From contig NZ_JAKCFA010000017.1 of NCBI RefSeq assembly GCF_024198215.1, forward strand, positions 62,001 to 126,000: a DNA stretch of 64,000 nt. The letters are read 5' to 3'. Positions 17,904-27,941 of this stretch are shown piece after piece (the first letter of the stretch is position 1; every line of letters begins with the position of its first letter). A program made the position numbers and the translations under genes. The notes under the pieces were generated by a model that worked only from the letters and a program-made list of their open reading frames with translations, had not been told where the DNA came from and made no database searches. The DNA comes from Myxococcus qinghaiensis. Its GTDB lineage: Bacteria > Myxococcota > Myxococcia > Myxococcales > Myxococcaceae.

Positions 17904-18226
17904 GCGTGCTCCGGGGGCGGGGTCATCAAGACAAGCAGTCGGGCGGAGTCGGGGCCATCGTTGGCGACACCGTGCTCGGAACCCGAGGGGGCGAAAACCG
18001 CCGCGCCCACACCGTGGACCTCCTCCTCGGCGCCGACGCGGAAGCGGCAACGGCCTTCCAGGACGACGTAGACCTTGTCGGAGGTGGCGTGGTGATGCGG
18101 CTTCTGGGCCTGGCCAGGCGCCAGACAGTAGACGTCGAGGAAGAAGCGCTCGGACTGGAAGACGTTGAGCTTCCGGAGCTTCTCCGGGGAGAAGTCCTGG
18201 AAGGACGACAGGTGCTTCACATCCAT
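17900..18226 (-). CDS. Cupin-domain protein
   Basis: A 108-residue single cupin. Motif 1 is KPHHHATSDKVYVVLEG (residues 42-58) with three consecutive His and a Glu; motif 2 (FAPSGSEHGVAND) supplies the last His, so a metal site is likely complete. Substrate unknown; small cupins like this are often metal-dependent enzymes or sensors. It overlaps the VKOR-DsbA gene by 4 nt. Its start lies only 38 bp from the divergent ygfZ start, so both promoters must be packed into or across that gap, where TATATAG occurs at 18251. Confidence 0.88.
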   Translation of the reverse strand: MDVKHLSSFQDFSPEKLRKLNVFQSERFFLDVYCLAPGQAQKPHHHATSDKVYVVLEGRCRFRVGAEEEVHGVGAAVFAPSGSEHGVANDGPDSARLLVLMTPPPEHA

Positions 18227-18264
18227 CGTGGCATTCGCTCCTTCGCCTCTATATAGCGACGGAC

Positions 18265-19323
18265 ATGGAACCGCTGTCTCTGCATTTTCTTCACGAAGAA
18301 GCGGGGGCCCGCTTCATCGATGTGCGCGGCCGGGAAGTCGTGGCCGGGTATGGCAACGGCGAGGACGGCTACCGAGCCGCCCGGGAGGCCGTGGCCCTCC
18401 ACGACGCCTCCTACCGTGAAATCCTCCGGATAACGGGGGAGGACAGGGCCTCCTTCCTACATGGAATGGTGACCCAGGAGGTGAACAACCTCCCCGTCGG
18501 AGCCGCCACGTACGCCGCCCTGGTGAATGTGAAGGGGGCCATGGTGGCGGATGCCCGCATCCTCAAGCGGGAGGCGGACCTCTTGATGGATGTGGAGCCG
18601 GGCCACGGCGCCAAGGTCCGGGAGTTCCTGGAGAAATACCTCATCTCCGAGGACGCCGAGCTGCACGACGCGACGGGCGAGTACGGCATCCTCCGGCTGC
18701 TCGGCCCCCGGACGGCGGGGGTGCTGGGCGATGGGTTCGCTCCCCTGGCGCACCAGGCCACCCGGGCGATGTCGCTCGCCGGGCAGGACGTCATCCTGGT
18801 GGGCAACACCTCGGTGGAGCCCCATGGCGTCGATGTGTGGGTGCCGCGCGCGGGCCTGGAGGCCGTGTGGCGGGCCTTGAGCCAGGCAGGCGCCGAGCTG
18901 GGCCTGAAGCCCCTGGGCTTCGAGGGCCTGGAGCTGTTGCGCGTGGAGGCCGGGGTCCCCCGCTACGGGCAGGACATGGTGGACACCACCATCCCCATGG
19001 AGGCCAACCTCACCGGGGCCATCTCCTACAACAAGGGTTGCTACATCGGGCAGGAGGTCATCGCCCGGGCCACCTTCCGCGGGCACATGAACCGCAAGCT
19101 GACGGGCCTGCTGCTGGGCGAGCTCGACGCCGCGCCGGGCACGGAGCTGCGCCGGGGCGAGAAGAAGGTGGGCTGGCTCACCAGCGTGGTGCGCTCGCCG
19201 GCCCAGGGACAGCGCGTGGCCCTGGGCTACGTGCACCGGGACTCGCTGGAGCCCGGCACCGAGCTGACGCTGGCCGGTGGCCCCGACACCGTGAAGGTGG
19301 CCCCCCTGCCCTTCAAGGCGTGA
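18265..19323 (+). CDS. ygfZ: Folate-binding protein YgfZ/GcvT family
   Basis: A 352-residue aminomethyltransferase-fold protein. The YgfZ signature KGCYIGQE is present at about residues 258-265, which separates it from true GcvT. YgfZ binds tetrahydrofolate and supports assembly or repair of Fe-S enzymes. The N-terminal domain reads LHDASYREILRITGEDRASFLHG, and the C-terminal barrel domain ends at residue 352. Length is normal for long YgfZ forms. Start at ATG 18265, divergent from the cupin. A 10-bp inverted repeat follows its stop. Confidence 0.92.
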   Translation: MEPLSLHFLHEEAGARFIDVRGREVVAGYGNGEDGYRAAREAVALHDASYREILRITGEDRASFLHGMVTQEVNNLPVGAATYAALVNVKGAMVADARILKREADLLMDVEPGHGAKVREFLEKYLISEDAELHDATGEYGILRLLGPRTAGVLGDGFAPLAHQATRAMSLAGQDVILVGNTSVEPHGVDVWVPRAGLEAVWRALSQAGAELGLKPLGFEGLELLRVEAGVPRYGQDMVDTTIPMEANLTGAISYNKGCYIGQEVIARATFRGHMNRKLTGLLLGELDAAPGTELRRGEKKVGWLTSVVRSPAQGQRVALGYVHRDSLEPGTELTLAGGPDTVKVAPLPFKA

Positions 19324-19333
19324 GCGTGACACC

Positions 19334-19364
19334 GCTGTCAGTGGAGCCGTGAGTCACTGACAGC
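19334..19364 (+). terminator. Hairpin after ygfZ, possible terminator without U-tract
   Basis: A perfect 10-bp inverted repeat: GCTGTCAGTG at 19334-19343 and CACTGACAGC at 19355-19364, with an 11-nt loop. It sits 11 nt after the ygfZ stop. No T-run follows, so it may act with Rho, protect the 3' end, or bind a protein. Confidence 0.4.
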
Positions 19365-19457
19365 CTTGTCGCCCGCACCTTGGGGTTCAGCCCCCACGGG
19401 CGTGGAGTTACGGGCTGTTGAGTATGGAACGGGCCTTGCTCTTCCGGGCCCCCGCTC

Positions 19458-20951
19458 ATGAAGCCCTCTTCGCTGACGTGGTTGTCCTTCCTCTCCGGCG
19501 CCACGGTGATGGCGTCGGAGATGGCCGCCTCGCGACTGGTGGCCCCCTACTTCGGGAGCAGCACGCCGGTGTGGGCGGCGCTCATCTCCCTGGTGCTGGG
19601 AGGGCTGGCGCTGGGGGCGCACCTGGGCGGGCGATTGGCGGACCGCGCGGAGCGGTTGGAGCCGCTGCGCATGGCGCTGTGTGTCGCGGCGCTGCTGCTG
19701 GCCGCCCTGCCCTTCCTGGCGAGGGCCCTCTTGCCGGGGGCCACGACGGCGGTGATGACGGGGCGTCCGCTGGAGGCCATGGGGCGCGTGGGATTGGTGG
19801 TGCTGGTGGCGGTGCCGCCGCTGCTGGCGCTGGGCGCGGTGGGGCCGTTCCTGTTGAGGGTGGGGCTGGGCGGCGTGGCGTCGGCGGGGGCGCATGCGGG
19901 GCGGCTGTCCTCGGCGTCCACGCTGGGGAGCATCGCCGGGACGTTGCTGGCGGCCTTCGTCGTATTGCCGTGGCTGGGCACCGCGCGTGCGATGGCGTGC
20001 TTCGCGGGGCTGCTCGGTCTGACGGCGGCGCACGGACTCGGGTGGCGGTGGCGGGTGGTCGCGGTGGGCGTGCCGGTGGTGGCGCTGGCGTTCGGAATCC
20101 ATGCGCTGCCGCGACATCCGCGCGCGCTGGAGGTGGCCGAGTCGCCCCATGCCTTCGTGCAGGTGCTGGAGTCTCCCGAGGGGACTCGGAGCCTGGTGTT
20201 CGACGAGGGCTTCGCGGTGCAGAGCACGTGGTTGCCTGGGCAGCCGGTGCGGGAAGAGGTCTTCGCGCACTACCTGCTGACGCCGGCGATGGGGCGCACG
20301 GAGCCTCGGGCGCCTCGCGTGTTGCTGTTGGGGCTGGGGGCGGGCACCAGCGCGCGTGGGCTGCGCGAGACGTATCTGGGGGCTCGGGTGGTGGGCGTGG
20401 AGTTGGACGCGGCGGTGGTGCGGCTGGCTCGGACGCACTTCGGACTGGGGGCCGAGGTGGAGGTGCACGTCGGGGATGCGCGCGCGTTCCTGGAGTCGGA
20501 CTCGCGGCGCTACGACGTCATCATCGTCGATGCGTTCCGCTTTCCGTATGTGCCCTTCCATCTGACGACGCGCGAGTTCGCACGGAGCGTGGCGGAGCAC
20601 CTCGTTCCCGGGGGCGTGGCGTGTTTCAACGTGGGCCGCTTCCGCGAGGAGCGTGGGGTGGTGGACGCGGTGGGAGGCACGCTGGCGTCCGTGTTCCCCC
20701 GAGTGCTCGCGGCGGATGCGCGCAACCACAGCAACACGCTCTTCTTCGCGGGCGAGGAGGGCATGGCGGAGCGACTGGCCGCGAGGACGGAGCGGCTCCC
20801 GCTCTCGCTGCGCCCGCTGGCGACACGTGTCGTCGGAGAGCTGCGTGCGGTGGCCTCGGGGGAGCCCCTCACGGATGACCGGGCCCCGGTGGAGCTGCTC
20901 ACCGACGCCATCCTCCTGCGCGCCCTGGTTCGTCCGGAGGGGCTTCGGTGA
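19458..20951 (+). CDS. Membrane-anchored spermidine-synthase-like aminopropyltransferase
   Basis: A 497-residue fusion. Residues 1-220 hold about six hydrophobic helices, opening FLSGATVMASEMAASRLVAPYFGSS, which is typical of fused MFS-like/spermidine synthase proteins. Residues 230-480 form a SAM-fold polyamine synthase domain: LLLGLGAGTSARGL (nucleotide loop), VGVELD (acidic strand end), VHVGDARAFL and VIIVDAFRFPYVP (candidate catalytic Asp). The true product is uncertain because many fused members have not been tested. Start ATG 19458. The next gene starts inside its stop (GTGA), suggesting coupling. Confidence 0.85.
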   Translation: MKPSSLTWLSFLSGATVMASEMAASRLVAPYFGSSTPVWAALISLVLGGLALGAHLGGRLADRAERLEPLRMALCVAALLLAALPFLARALLPGATTAVMTGRPLEAMGRVGLVVLVAVPPLLALGAVGPFLLRVGLGGVASAGAHAGRLSSASTLGSIAGTLLAAFVVLPWLGTARAMACFAGLLGLTAAHGLGWRWRVVAVGVPVVALAFGIHALPRHPRALEVAESPHAFVQVLESPEGTRSLVFDEGFAVQSTWLPGQPVREEVFAHYLLTPAMGRTEPRAPRVLLLGLGAGTSARGLRETYLGARVVGVELDAAVVRLARTHFGLGAEVEVHVGDARAFLESDSRRYDVIIVDAFRFPYVPFHLTTREFARSVAEHLVPGGVACFNVGRFREERGVVDAVGGTLASVFPRVLAADARNHSNTLFFAGEEGMAERLAARTERLPLSLRPLATRVVGELRAVASGEPLTDDRAPVELLTDAILLRALVRPEGLR

Positions 20952-21406
20952 AGGTGCTGCCTCGCATGCCGGAGTTCCTCTCCCCGCTGCCCCTGGCGGC
21001 CGTGGCGTTGATGGCGGTGAATGACCGTTGGCTCAAGCCCACCTTCCACAACACACTCACCGGCAAGCTGTCGGACGTGGCCATCTGCTTCTTCCTGCCG
21101 CTCTACGTGTCCGCGCTGCTCTCCCTCGCGACACGCTGGCCACGCGGTGTCCGTCTGTTCGTGGGAGCGGCGCTGACCGCCGTGCTGTTCACCGCGCTCA
21201 AGGTGTCGCAGCCCCTCGCGGACCTCTTCTGTCAGTGGCTGCGTCCCCTTGGCGCTCCGTTCGGACTTACCGGCTTCCGCGCGGTGGCCGACCCCACGGA
21301 CCTGCTCACCCTGCCCTTCATCGCGGTGGCGATGCTGTACGGCCGCGCCACGCTGCTCTCCCGGACATCGGCCACGTCCCTCACTCCCCCCGGAGCCTTG
21401 CCATGA
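20948..21406 (+). CDS. Small multi-pass membrane protein, unrecognised
   Basis: A 152-residue protein with about four hydrophobic segments (near residues 10-25, 35-55, 62-85 and 115-135). The start codon is GTG within the stop of the previous gene (GTGA overlap); an ATG six codons in is an alternative. It resembles hypothetical proteins of other myxobacteria by general character only, and I cannot assign a function. It overlaps the next gene by ATGA, so three genes are chained from 19458 to 21882. Confidence 0.7.
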   Translation: MKVLPRMPEFLSPLPLAAVALMAVNDRWLKPTFHNTLTGKLSDVAICFFLPLYVSALLSLATRWPRGVRLFVGAALTAVLFTALKVSQPLADLFCQWLRPLGAPFGLTGFRAVADPTDLLTLPFIAVAMLYGRATLLSRTSATSLTPPGALP

Positions 21407-21868
21407 AGCCCTTGCTGAGAAACCTCGCCACCGTCGCTGCCCTGGCCACCACCGGGCTGCTGCTCGTCGCCGACTCGGCGCAACGCTGCGAGCACGGCGC
21501 GCTCAACGTCGCCTTCGACGTCAGCGGCAACACCTGCGGCACCAATGGCACCTTCCGAGTCCTCTCGGACGAGGACTCGTGCGAAATCACCACGCAGGGC
21601 GCGGAGGCGCTGGGCTTCCCCGCCTTCGGCAATTCGACCCAAGACTCCCTGAACATTCCCGAGGGCGAATGGTCGCTGCATGACCGCAACCACACCGTGC
21701 ACCTGGGCCCGGATGGCGGAGTCGTGCGCGCGGACGCGGGCTCCACGACGACCGTCGCAGCCAACCGCCACTGCGAGAACACGCTCGAGGGCGAGACGCT
21801 GCGCCTGACGTGCATCGACCGGCGCAGCGACCTGTCCGGAGACGAAGTGGCCCGCTGCGAGGCGACGC

Positions 21869-21882
<14 letters not shown>
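21403..21882 (+). CDS. Predicted secreted Cys-containing protein, unrecognised
   Basis: A 159-residue protein with an N-terminal signal-type helix (KPLLRNLATVAALATTGLLLVADSAQ) and six Cys in the mature part (RCEHG, NTCGTN, DSCEIT, HCENT, LTCID, ARCEA), which suggests a disulfide-bonded secreted domain. The start at 21403 overlaps the upstream stop (ATGA) and gives the signal peptide; the longer frame upstream lies out of phase over the neighbour. Its last 14 nt overlap the convergent chrA gene. Function unknown. Confidence 0.75.
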
Positions 21883-23071
<1,189 letters not shown>

Positions 23072-23167
23072 GAAAAGCTACCCCAGGAAGAGGGATGCGC
23101 CGTTGAAACAACCGGGCGACTTCCCACCCGCGCACGGGCCTTGTCACGCGGGCCCCGTCCTGGATTC

Positions 23168-23593
23168 ATGCCCGGTATGACCACCCCAGACACCACGCTG
23201 CTCGCGGCGGCCGTCGTCGAGAGCCAGACCGGCTACACGCAGTCGATTCGCACCGGCAAGCACCACTTCCAGGCGGACGAGCCCGCGGCCCTCGGTGGCG
23301 CGGACCAGGGCCCCGCACCCTATCAACTGCTGATGGGCTCGCTGGGCGCGTGCACCGCCATCACCTTGAAGATGTATGCCGCGCGCAAGGGCTGGGACCT
23401 TGGCCCCCTCACCGTGAAGCTCAAGCTCTTCCGGGAGAACGGCACCGAGCGCGTGGAGCGCGTGCTCTCGGCGGGCCCCGCCGTGAGCGAGGAGCAGCGT
23501 GCCCGCCTGCTCGAAATCGCCGCGAAGACGCCCGTGACGCTCACGCTGTCCCGAGCCCTGGCCATCCACACGAGCTTCGCGCCAGCACCCTGA
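23168..23593 (+). CDS. OsmC-like protein lacking the second cysteine
   Basis: A 141-residue OsmC/YhfA-fold protein. The peroxidatic Cys is present as C62 in GSLGACTAIT. The C-terminal Cys normally found in the KCPVH motif is replaced: residues 120-123 read KTPV. OsmC proteins reduce organic peroxides with two Cys, so this member may use an external thiol or have another role. Start ATG 23168; a second ATG three codons later is possible. It is divergent from chrA. Confidence 0.88.
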   Translation: MPGMTTPDTTLLAAAVVESQTGYTQSIRTGKHHFQADEPAALGGADQGPAPYQLLMGSLGACTAITLKMYAARKGWDLGPLTVKLKLFRENGTERVERVLSAGPAVSEEQRARLLEIAAKTPVTLTLSRALAIHTSFAPAP

Positions 23594-23688
23594 GCCGGCC
23601 CGTCCGGGCGAAACGGAGGGTGCCTCGACGTGCGCCATGTCTCGCGACTAGCGTTGAGACATCGCCAACTCGTGCAAGGGGTCTTCCG

Positions 23689-24960
23689 ATGCTCGGTGGT
23701 ACCGGCCGTGAACTCGCGGAGCTGCTGCATCCCATCACTCCGGAGGAGTTCCTCGCCGAGTACTGGGAGAAGAAGGCGCTCTTCGTCCGGGGCACGCCCG
23801 GGAAGTTCAAGGGGCTGTTCGACCGCGAGCGGTTCGACCGGGCCATCCTCCACGCGGGCTTCGACAAGCGAGCGCCCGCGTCGTTCGGCATCCACGCCTT
23901 CTGGCGCAACCGTCACGACCAGTACGCCGCCATCCAGATTGAGCCACAGCAGGTCCGCGAGGCGCTCACCTCGCGCACCACCGTCTGCGTCAACGACATC
24001 GGCGCGGGGGACGCGGGGCTCGCGCGCTTCGCGGCCGACATCAAGCGCCAGCTCCAGCTCACGAGCCCCGTCCGCTTCAACTGCTACCTGTCCCCGCCGG
24101 GCGAGGGCCTGGACACGCACTACGACGCGCGCCACGCGATGGTCATCCAGATTGAGGGCCGCAAGCAGTGGCGGTACTCGCGCCTGCCCGCCGCGAACTA
24201 CCCGCTGCGCAACGCCATCGTCGAGCAGGACGGCCGAGTCCGACAGAGCGACGGCAAGCCCATCAAGGACGTGGCCTCCCCGGATACGAGCCAGTTCGAG
24301 GAGGTGCTCCTGGAGCCTGGCGACCTGCTCTACCTGCCGCCGGGCTGCTGGCACGACGCGAAGGCCAACACCGAGTCCTCCCTCGCGATGAACATGGCCT
24401 GCGAGACGGTGGGCTTCTTCGGCATCCTCGGCCCGGAGCTGGAGCGCGTGCTCCAGGGGCGCGTGGAGTGGCGCGCCCTCGTCCCCGCCTCGCTTGCCTC
24501 GCCCACCATGGGCGGCGCCATGCCCCCCGAGGTGCGGCGGTTCATCTCCACCCGGCTGGAGGAGCTGCAGTCACTGCTCGGCAAGCTGGCGGCGGATGAC
24601 ACGGAGCTGGAGCGCCTGTGGCGACGCGCCACCACCACCAGTCCTCAACCCGCCCCGGCGCGCCAGACGGCGGAGACACCGCTCCAGCCCGACGTCGTCC
24701 TGGTGCGCACCGAGCCCTATCCCCTCGTCTACGCCGCGCGCCCCGCCACGCCGGGCACCACGATGTCCATGGTGTATGTCTATGGCGCGAACACGGAGGT
24801 CGCCCTCGGTGGAGACGCGCTGCCCCTGATACGCGCCCTCTCCGAGCGACAGCGCTTCTCCCTGGCCGAGGTGGAGATGTGGACGGGCGGCCTCCGGCTC
24901 GAGCAGGCCCACGAGGTCCTCAAGGTGCTCGTGGCCCGGGGCCTGCTCCGTCCCGAGTAG
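23689..24960 (+). CDS. JmjC/cupin-like 2-oxoglutarate oxygenase (RoxA-type)
   Basis: A 423-residue protein similar to bacterial RoxA/YcfD ribosomal protein hydroxylases. The iron triad is visible: H144 and D146 (LDTHYDARHAM) plus H222 (PPGCWHDAK). The N-terminal LLHPITPEEFLAEYWEKKALFVRG segment is characteristic. The C-terminal 110 residues form a winged-helix-like part ending LKVLVARGLLRPE, as in RoxA. Family members hydroxylate Arg or His of ribosomal proteins; the exact target here is inference. Start ATG 23689. It converges with the next gene, 3 nt apart. Confidence 0.85.
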   Translation: MLGGTGRELAELLHPITPEEFLAEYWEKKALFVRGTPGKFKGLFDRERFDRAILHAGFDKRAPASFGIHAFWRNRHDQYAAIQIEPQQVREALTSRTTVCVNDIGAGDAGLARFAADIKRQLQLTSPVRFNCYLSPPGEGLDTHYDARHAMVIQIEGRKQWRYSRLPAANYPLRNAIVEQDGRVRQSDGKPIKDVASPDTSQFEEVLLEPGDLLYLPPGCWHDAKANTESSLAMNMACETVGFFGILGPELERVLQGRVEWRALVPASLASPTMGGAMPPEVRRFISTRLEELQSLLGKLAADDTELERLWRRATTTSPQPAPARQTAETPLQPDVVLVRTEPYPLVYAARPATPGTTMSMVYVYGANTEVALGGDALPLIRALSERQRFSLAEVEMWTGGLRLEQAHEVLKVLVARGLLRPE

Positions 24961-24963
24961 GCG

Positions 24964-26328
24964 CTACGGAAGCCCGCCCGGATTGAGCAAGCCGTCCGGG
25001 TCCAGCTCCCGTCGCAGCGCCTTCAGCCGCGCATACGCATCACCGTAGAAGCGCTGCATCAACTCCGGCGTCAGTTCGTTGCAGCCATAGAGGTAGGGCC
25101 GCCCTCCCAATTCCAGACAGCGCGCCAGGAAGTCACGGTGCGCCTGTCGGGCCAGCTCCGCCTTCGCGTCCTCTCCGGGTTCGATGCGGTAGTAGACGCC
25201 GATGCCGTAGAGCCTCGAAGCCGTCGTCCCAATCGAGCGGATGTCGAACGGCCAGCGCACCTCGCCCCGCTTCAACGCCAGCATCCGCACCAGACAGTTG
25301 TCGTCCCAGATGCGCTCGCGCGGACCGGCCTCCAGGTATTGCACGAAGGCCTTCAGCCCCTCGTAGTCGAAGCAGTAGTCGCTCCAGTACTGGCGAGGCA
25401 GCGTGTCCAGGGGCCCATCGGCCCGCGTCCGCGCCTGGATGAAGTAGCCGGGGCGGACGAGCAGGTGTGTGCGCCGCTGCGCCTGCTTCTCCAGCGGCCC
25501 GGGGATGGGGGTGGACGCGGCCTTCGCCTCGTCCTCGTGACTGGCACCGAAGACACTCTGCACCTGCCCGCGCTTCTGCTGTCCGAAGAAGTGGTCCGGT
25601 GAGCCCCCGTCGAAGTCCGCCGTCCACGCCAGGGACTCCACCAGCGCGCCCAGCGAGTCGAACTCGTTGAGTTGCACCCGCACCGCCGGACGATACGCAT
25701 GCGTCCGCATGACGACGCGCTCGATGACGCCCACCTGTCCGAAACCCCCGAGCGCGTACTGGAACAGCTCACCGTCCTCCGTCCGCGAGCACCAACGCGC
25801 GGAGCCATCCGGCAGGATGAGGCGCAGCCGCTCCACCTGGTCCAGGTGCGCGCCGTACTGCAGCGAGCGCGCGCCATAACCCGCGACGGACAGCGTGCCG
25901 CCCAGCGCCGTGGCCATGTGGTCCGTGAGCACGGGCGCGGTGCGGCCCACCATGTTGAGCGCCGCCTCCAGCTCGCCCCAGCGCGTGCGCGTGGTGACTT
26001 CCACCGTGCCATCCTCGTTCACCAGGATGTCGGGCTCGCCCCCCACGTTCTCCACCACGATGCCGCCGTCACTGAGCGACTGCGCTCGCAGCGAGTGGCC
26101 GGAGCCTCGGACCGTGACGGGGACACCGCGCTCGCGCGCCACCCGCAGCGTGTGGACCAGGTCCTGCTCGCTCCAGGCACGCACCACCACGGCCGGATGC
26201 CGCTGCTGGATGCCGCCGAAGTCGTGGCTGTAGGGCCGCAGCTCCAACGGTGAAGACAGGATGGGTTGTCTGACGCCGGCGCCGAGCGCCTTCACGAGTG
26301 CGTCTTTCTCTACCGCCGACATCTCCAT
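24964..26328 (-). CDS. FAD-linked oxidase (BBE/cytokinin-dehydrogenase-like)
   Basis: A 454-residue flavoenzyme of the FAD_binding_4 group. Markers are VPVTVRGSGHSLRAQSLSDGG (residues about 69-89, including the His that often carries the flavin) and HMATALGGTLSVAGYGARSLQYG near residue 140. The C-terminal region is rich in Tyr and Arg and ends LRRELDPDGLLNPGGL, typical of this fold. Substrate unknown. It is divergent from the glycosyltransferase that leads into the lanthipeptide cluster, so a tailoring role is possible but not supported by co-direction. Confidence 0.88.
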   Translation of the reverse strand: MEMSAVEKDALVKALGAGVRQPILSSPLELRPYSHDFGGIQQRHPAVVVRAWSEQDLVHTLRVARERGVPVTVRGSGHSLRAQSLSDGGIVVENVGGEPDILVNEDGTVEVTTRTRWGELEAALNMVGRTAPVLTDHMATALGGTLSVAGYGARSLQYGAHLDQVERLRLILPDGSARWCSRTEDGELFQYALGGFGQVGVIERVVMRTHAYRPAVRVQLNEFDSLGALVESLAWTADFDGGSPDHFFGQQKRGQVQSVFGASHEDEAKAASTPIPGPLEKQAQRRTHLLVRPGYFIQARTRADGPLDTLPRQYWSDYCFDYEGLKAFVQYLEAGPRERIWDDNCLVRMLALKRGEVRWPFDIRSIGTTASRLYGIGVYYRIEPGEDAKAELARQAHRDFLARCLELGGRPYLYGCNELTPELMQRFYGDAYARLKALRRELDPDGLLNPGGLP

Positions 26329-26500
26329 GCTTCACACTCCGGAAGAACCCCGCGTCGCGCACCCGCCGCCACGGCGCTCGGCCGTAGCATGACCCAGGAT
26401 GGCCCGAGACAGACAGGCCACCGTGAAAGCAGCGAAACAAGAAGCTGTTACAGTCGCTGGCAGTGCACCTGAGCGCCATGGGCGCCCCGAAGGACAGGCG

Positions 26501-27763
26501 ATGCGCTTCCTCTTCACGTCCCTCACCAGCTACGGCTCCCTCGGTCCCGCCATCTCCGTGGCACTGGAGCTGCGCCAGCGCGGCCACGAGGTGGCCTTCG
26601 CCACCGGCCCCACCATGAGCCCGCTTTTGGAACGAGTGGGCCTGCGACGCATTCCTCGCGGCAAGGAGGACGGCCCCAGCTTCGTCGTCGAGCGCACCGC
26701 CAACCCGCTGGAGCAGGCCCGGCAGGTGAAACACATCGAATACGCCCTCACCGAGTTCTCCGCCGACGTGCTCGTGGGACAGGCCATGGCCTTCGGCGCG
26801 GTGCTCGCGGGCGCCCGACACCAGATTCCCTCGGCGGTCATCGGCCTGGCCGCCAGCATCCTGCCCACCGACGCCATGCTGGAGCGGATGTCCCCCGAGT
26901 TCCGCGCCTACCAGGTCCACCGGCTGGCCGGCACGCTCCCCTATGACGAGTTCCTCAAGGACCGCTACGCGCGGCTGATGGAGTCCTACGATTTGGGCCG
27001 TGAGATGTTCTGGCTGCCCAAGCGGGACGTCCCCTCCAGCCAGTCACCGCTGCTGGGAGACCTGCACCTGCTCCAGACTGTCGAGGAGCTCGAGGGCCCG
27101 CTGGACGTGCTGCCCGAAGTCACGCACCTGGTGGGCAGCCTCGGCTGGGATTTCATCGAGCCGAACCTGGAGCTGGAGCAATGGCTGGCGGAGGCGCGCG
27201 ACTCGGGAGAGCCCCTCCTCTATGCGCAGCCCGGACGCGTGTTCAACTCCCCCGGCTTCTGGGAGGAATTGCGCGACGCGCTCGGAGACAAACCCATCCG
27301 GGTGGCGGCCTCCACCGGCCGGTTGGACCGCGAGGTGGGACACGTGCCCGCCAACTTCTTCGTGCGGCCCCATGTCCCCCAGGCCGCGGTGCTGCCCTTT
27401 GCCCAGGGCATCATCTCCAGCAGCACCACGGCCGCCGTGCTCGGCGCGCTCACCCATGGACTGCCCCTGTTTCTCATCCCAGGCGGCGGCGGCGGAGAGC
27501 AGTCTGATTTGACCCTCCGCTGTCTGGCCGCGGGCGTCGCCGTGCACCTGCGTCCCGAGGATGTCTCCGTCGCCCGTCTCGCGGAGCAGGTGGACGCGCT
27601 GCGAGACAACGCCTCCTTGAGACACCATGCGCGGAGGCTCCAACACGCCTTCGCCCAGGCCCCGGGAAGCGCTGGCGCAGCGTCCCTGCTGGAGCGGCTC
27701 GCCGTCGAAAGGCGCCCCCTCCTTCGCACGCGGACGCAACCCCCGGTTCATGAAGTTTTGTGA
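26501..27763 (+). CDS. UDP-glycosyltransferase, MGT/GT1-like
   Basis: A 420-residue GT-B glycosyltransferase. The N-terminus (RFLFTSLTSYGSLGPAISVA) is the acceptor-side Rossmann opening of MGT/YjiC enzymes. The donor side has FVRPHVPQAAVLPFAQGIISS and a GALTHGLPLFLIPGGGGEQ-type motif near residue 325-345, where GT1 enzymes bind the nucleotide sugar. The ATG at 26501 is chosen over one at 26399 because AAGGACAG lies just upstream and the fold begins there. It lies 178 nt before the lanthipeptide precursor in the same direction and could glycosylate the product, as seen in a few known glycosylated lanthipeptides; that is inference. Confidence 0.85.
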   Translation: MRFLFTSLTSYGSLGPAISVALELRQRGHEVAFATGPTMSPLLERVGLRRIPRGKEDGPSFVVERTANPLEQARQVKHIEYALTEFSADVLVGQAMAFGAVLAGARHQIPSAVIGLAASILPTDAMLERMSPEFRAYQVHRLAGTLPYDEFLKDRYARLMESYDLGREMFWLPKRDVPSSQSPLLGDLHLLQTVEELEGPLDVLPEVTHLVGSLGWDFIEPNLELEQWLAEARDSGEPLLYAQPGRVFNSPGFWEELRDALGDKPIRVAASTGRLDREVGHVPANFFVRPHVPQAAVLPFAQGIISSSTTAAVLGALTHGLPLFLIPGGGGGEQSDLTLRCLAAGVAVHLRPEDVSVARLAEQVDALRDNASLRHHARRLQHAFAQAPGSAGAASLLERLAVERRPLLRTRTQPPVHEVL

Positions 27764-27786
27764 CGAGAACTCCCTGAATTCCGGCA

Positions 27787-27816
27787 ATACATTCAAGTAT
27801 CAGTGAAAAATGATAC
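27787..27816 (+). promoter_or_regulatory. Nested inverted repeats upstream of lanA, candidate operator
   Basis: This lies in an unusually AT-rich patch. ATAC-N6-GTAT spans 27787-27800, and GTATCA-N8-TGATAC spans 27797-27816, sharing the central GTAT. It lies about 125-155 bp before the lanA ATG and just after the glycosyltransferase stop. Symmetry, base composition and position fit a repressor or activator site, but no promoter boxes can be named with confidence. Confidence 0.4.
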
Positions 27817-27941
27817 CCCTGCCTTGCCGGCGGTTCGTTAGTCAACTCATACTGGGCTTTCTCGGGAGGCGAGCTGGCAGGCGATTCCCGGGTGCGTTGC
27901 CGCAGGTCCCTCGCTGTACTCCCGTTGTAAAGGAGAAGCCC

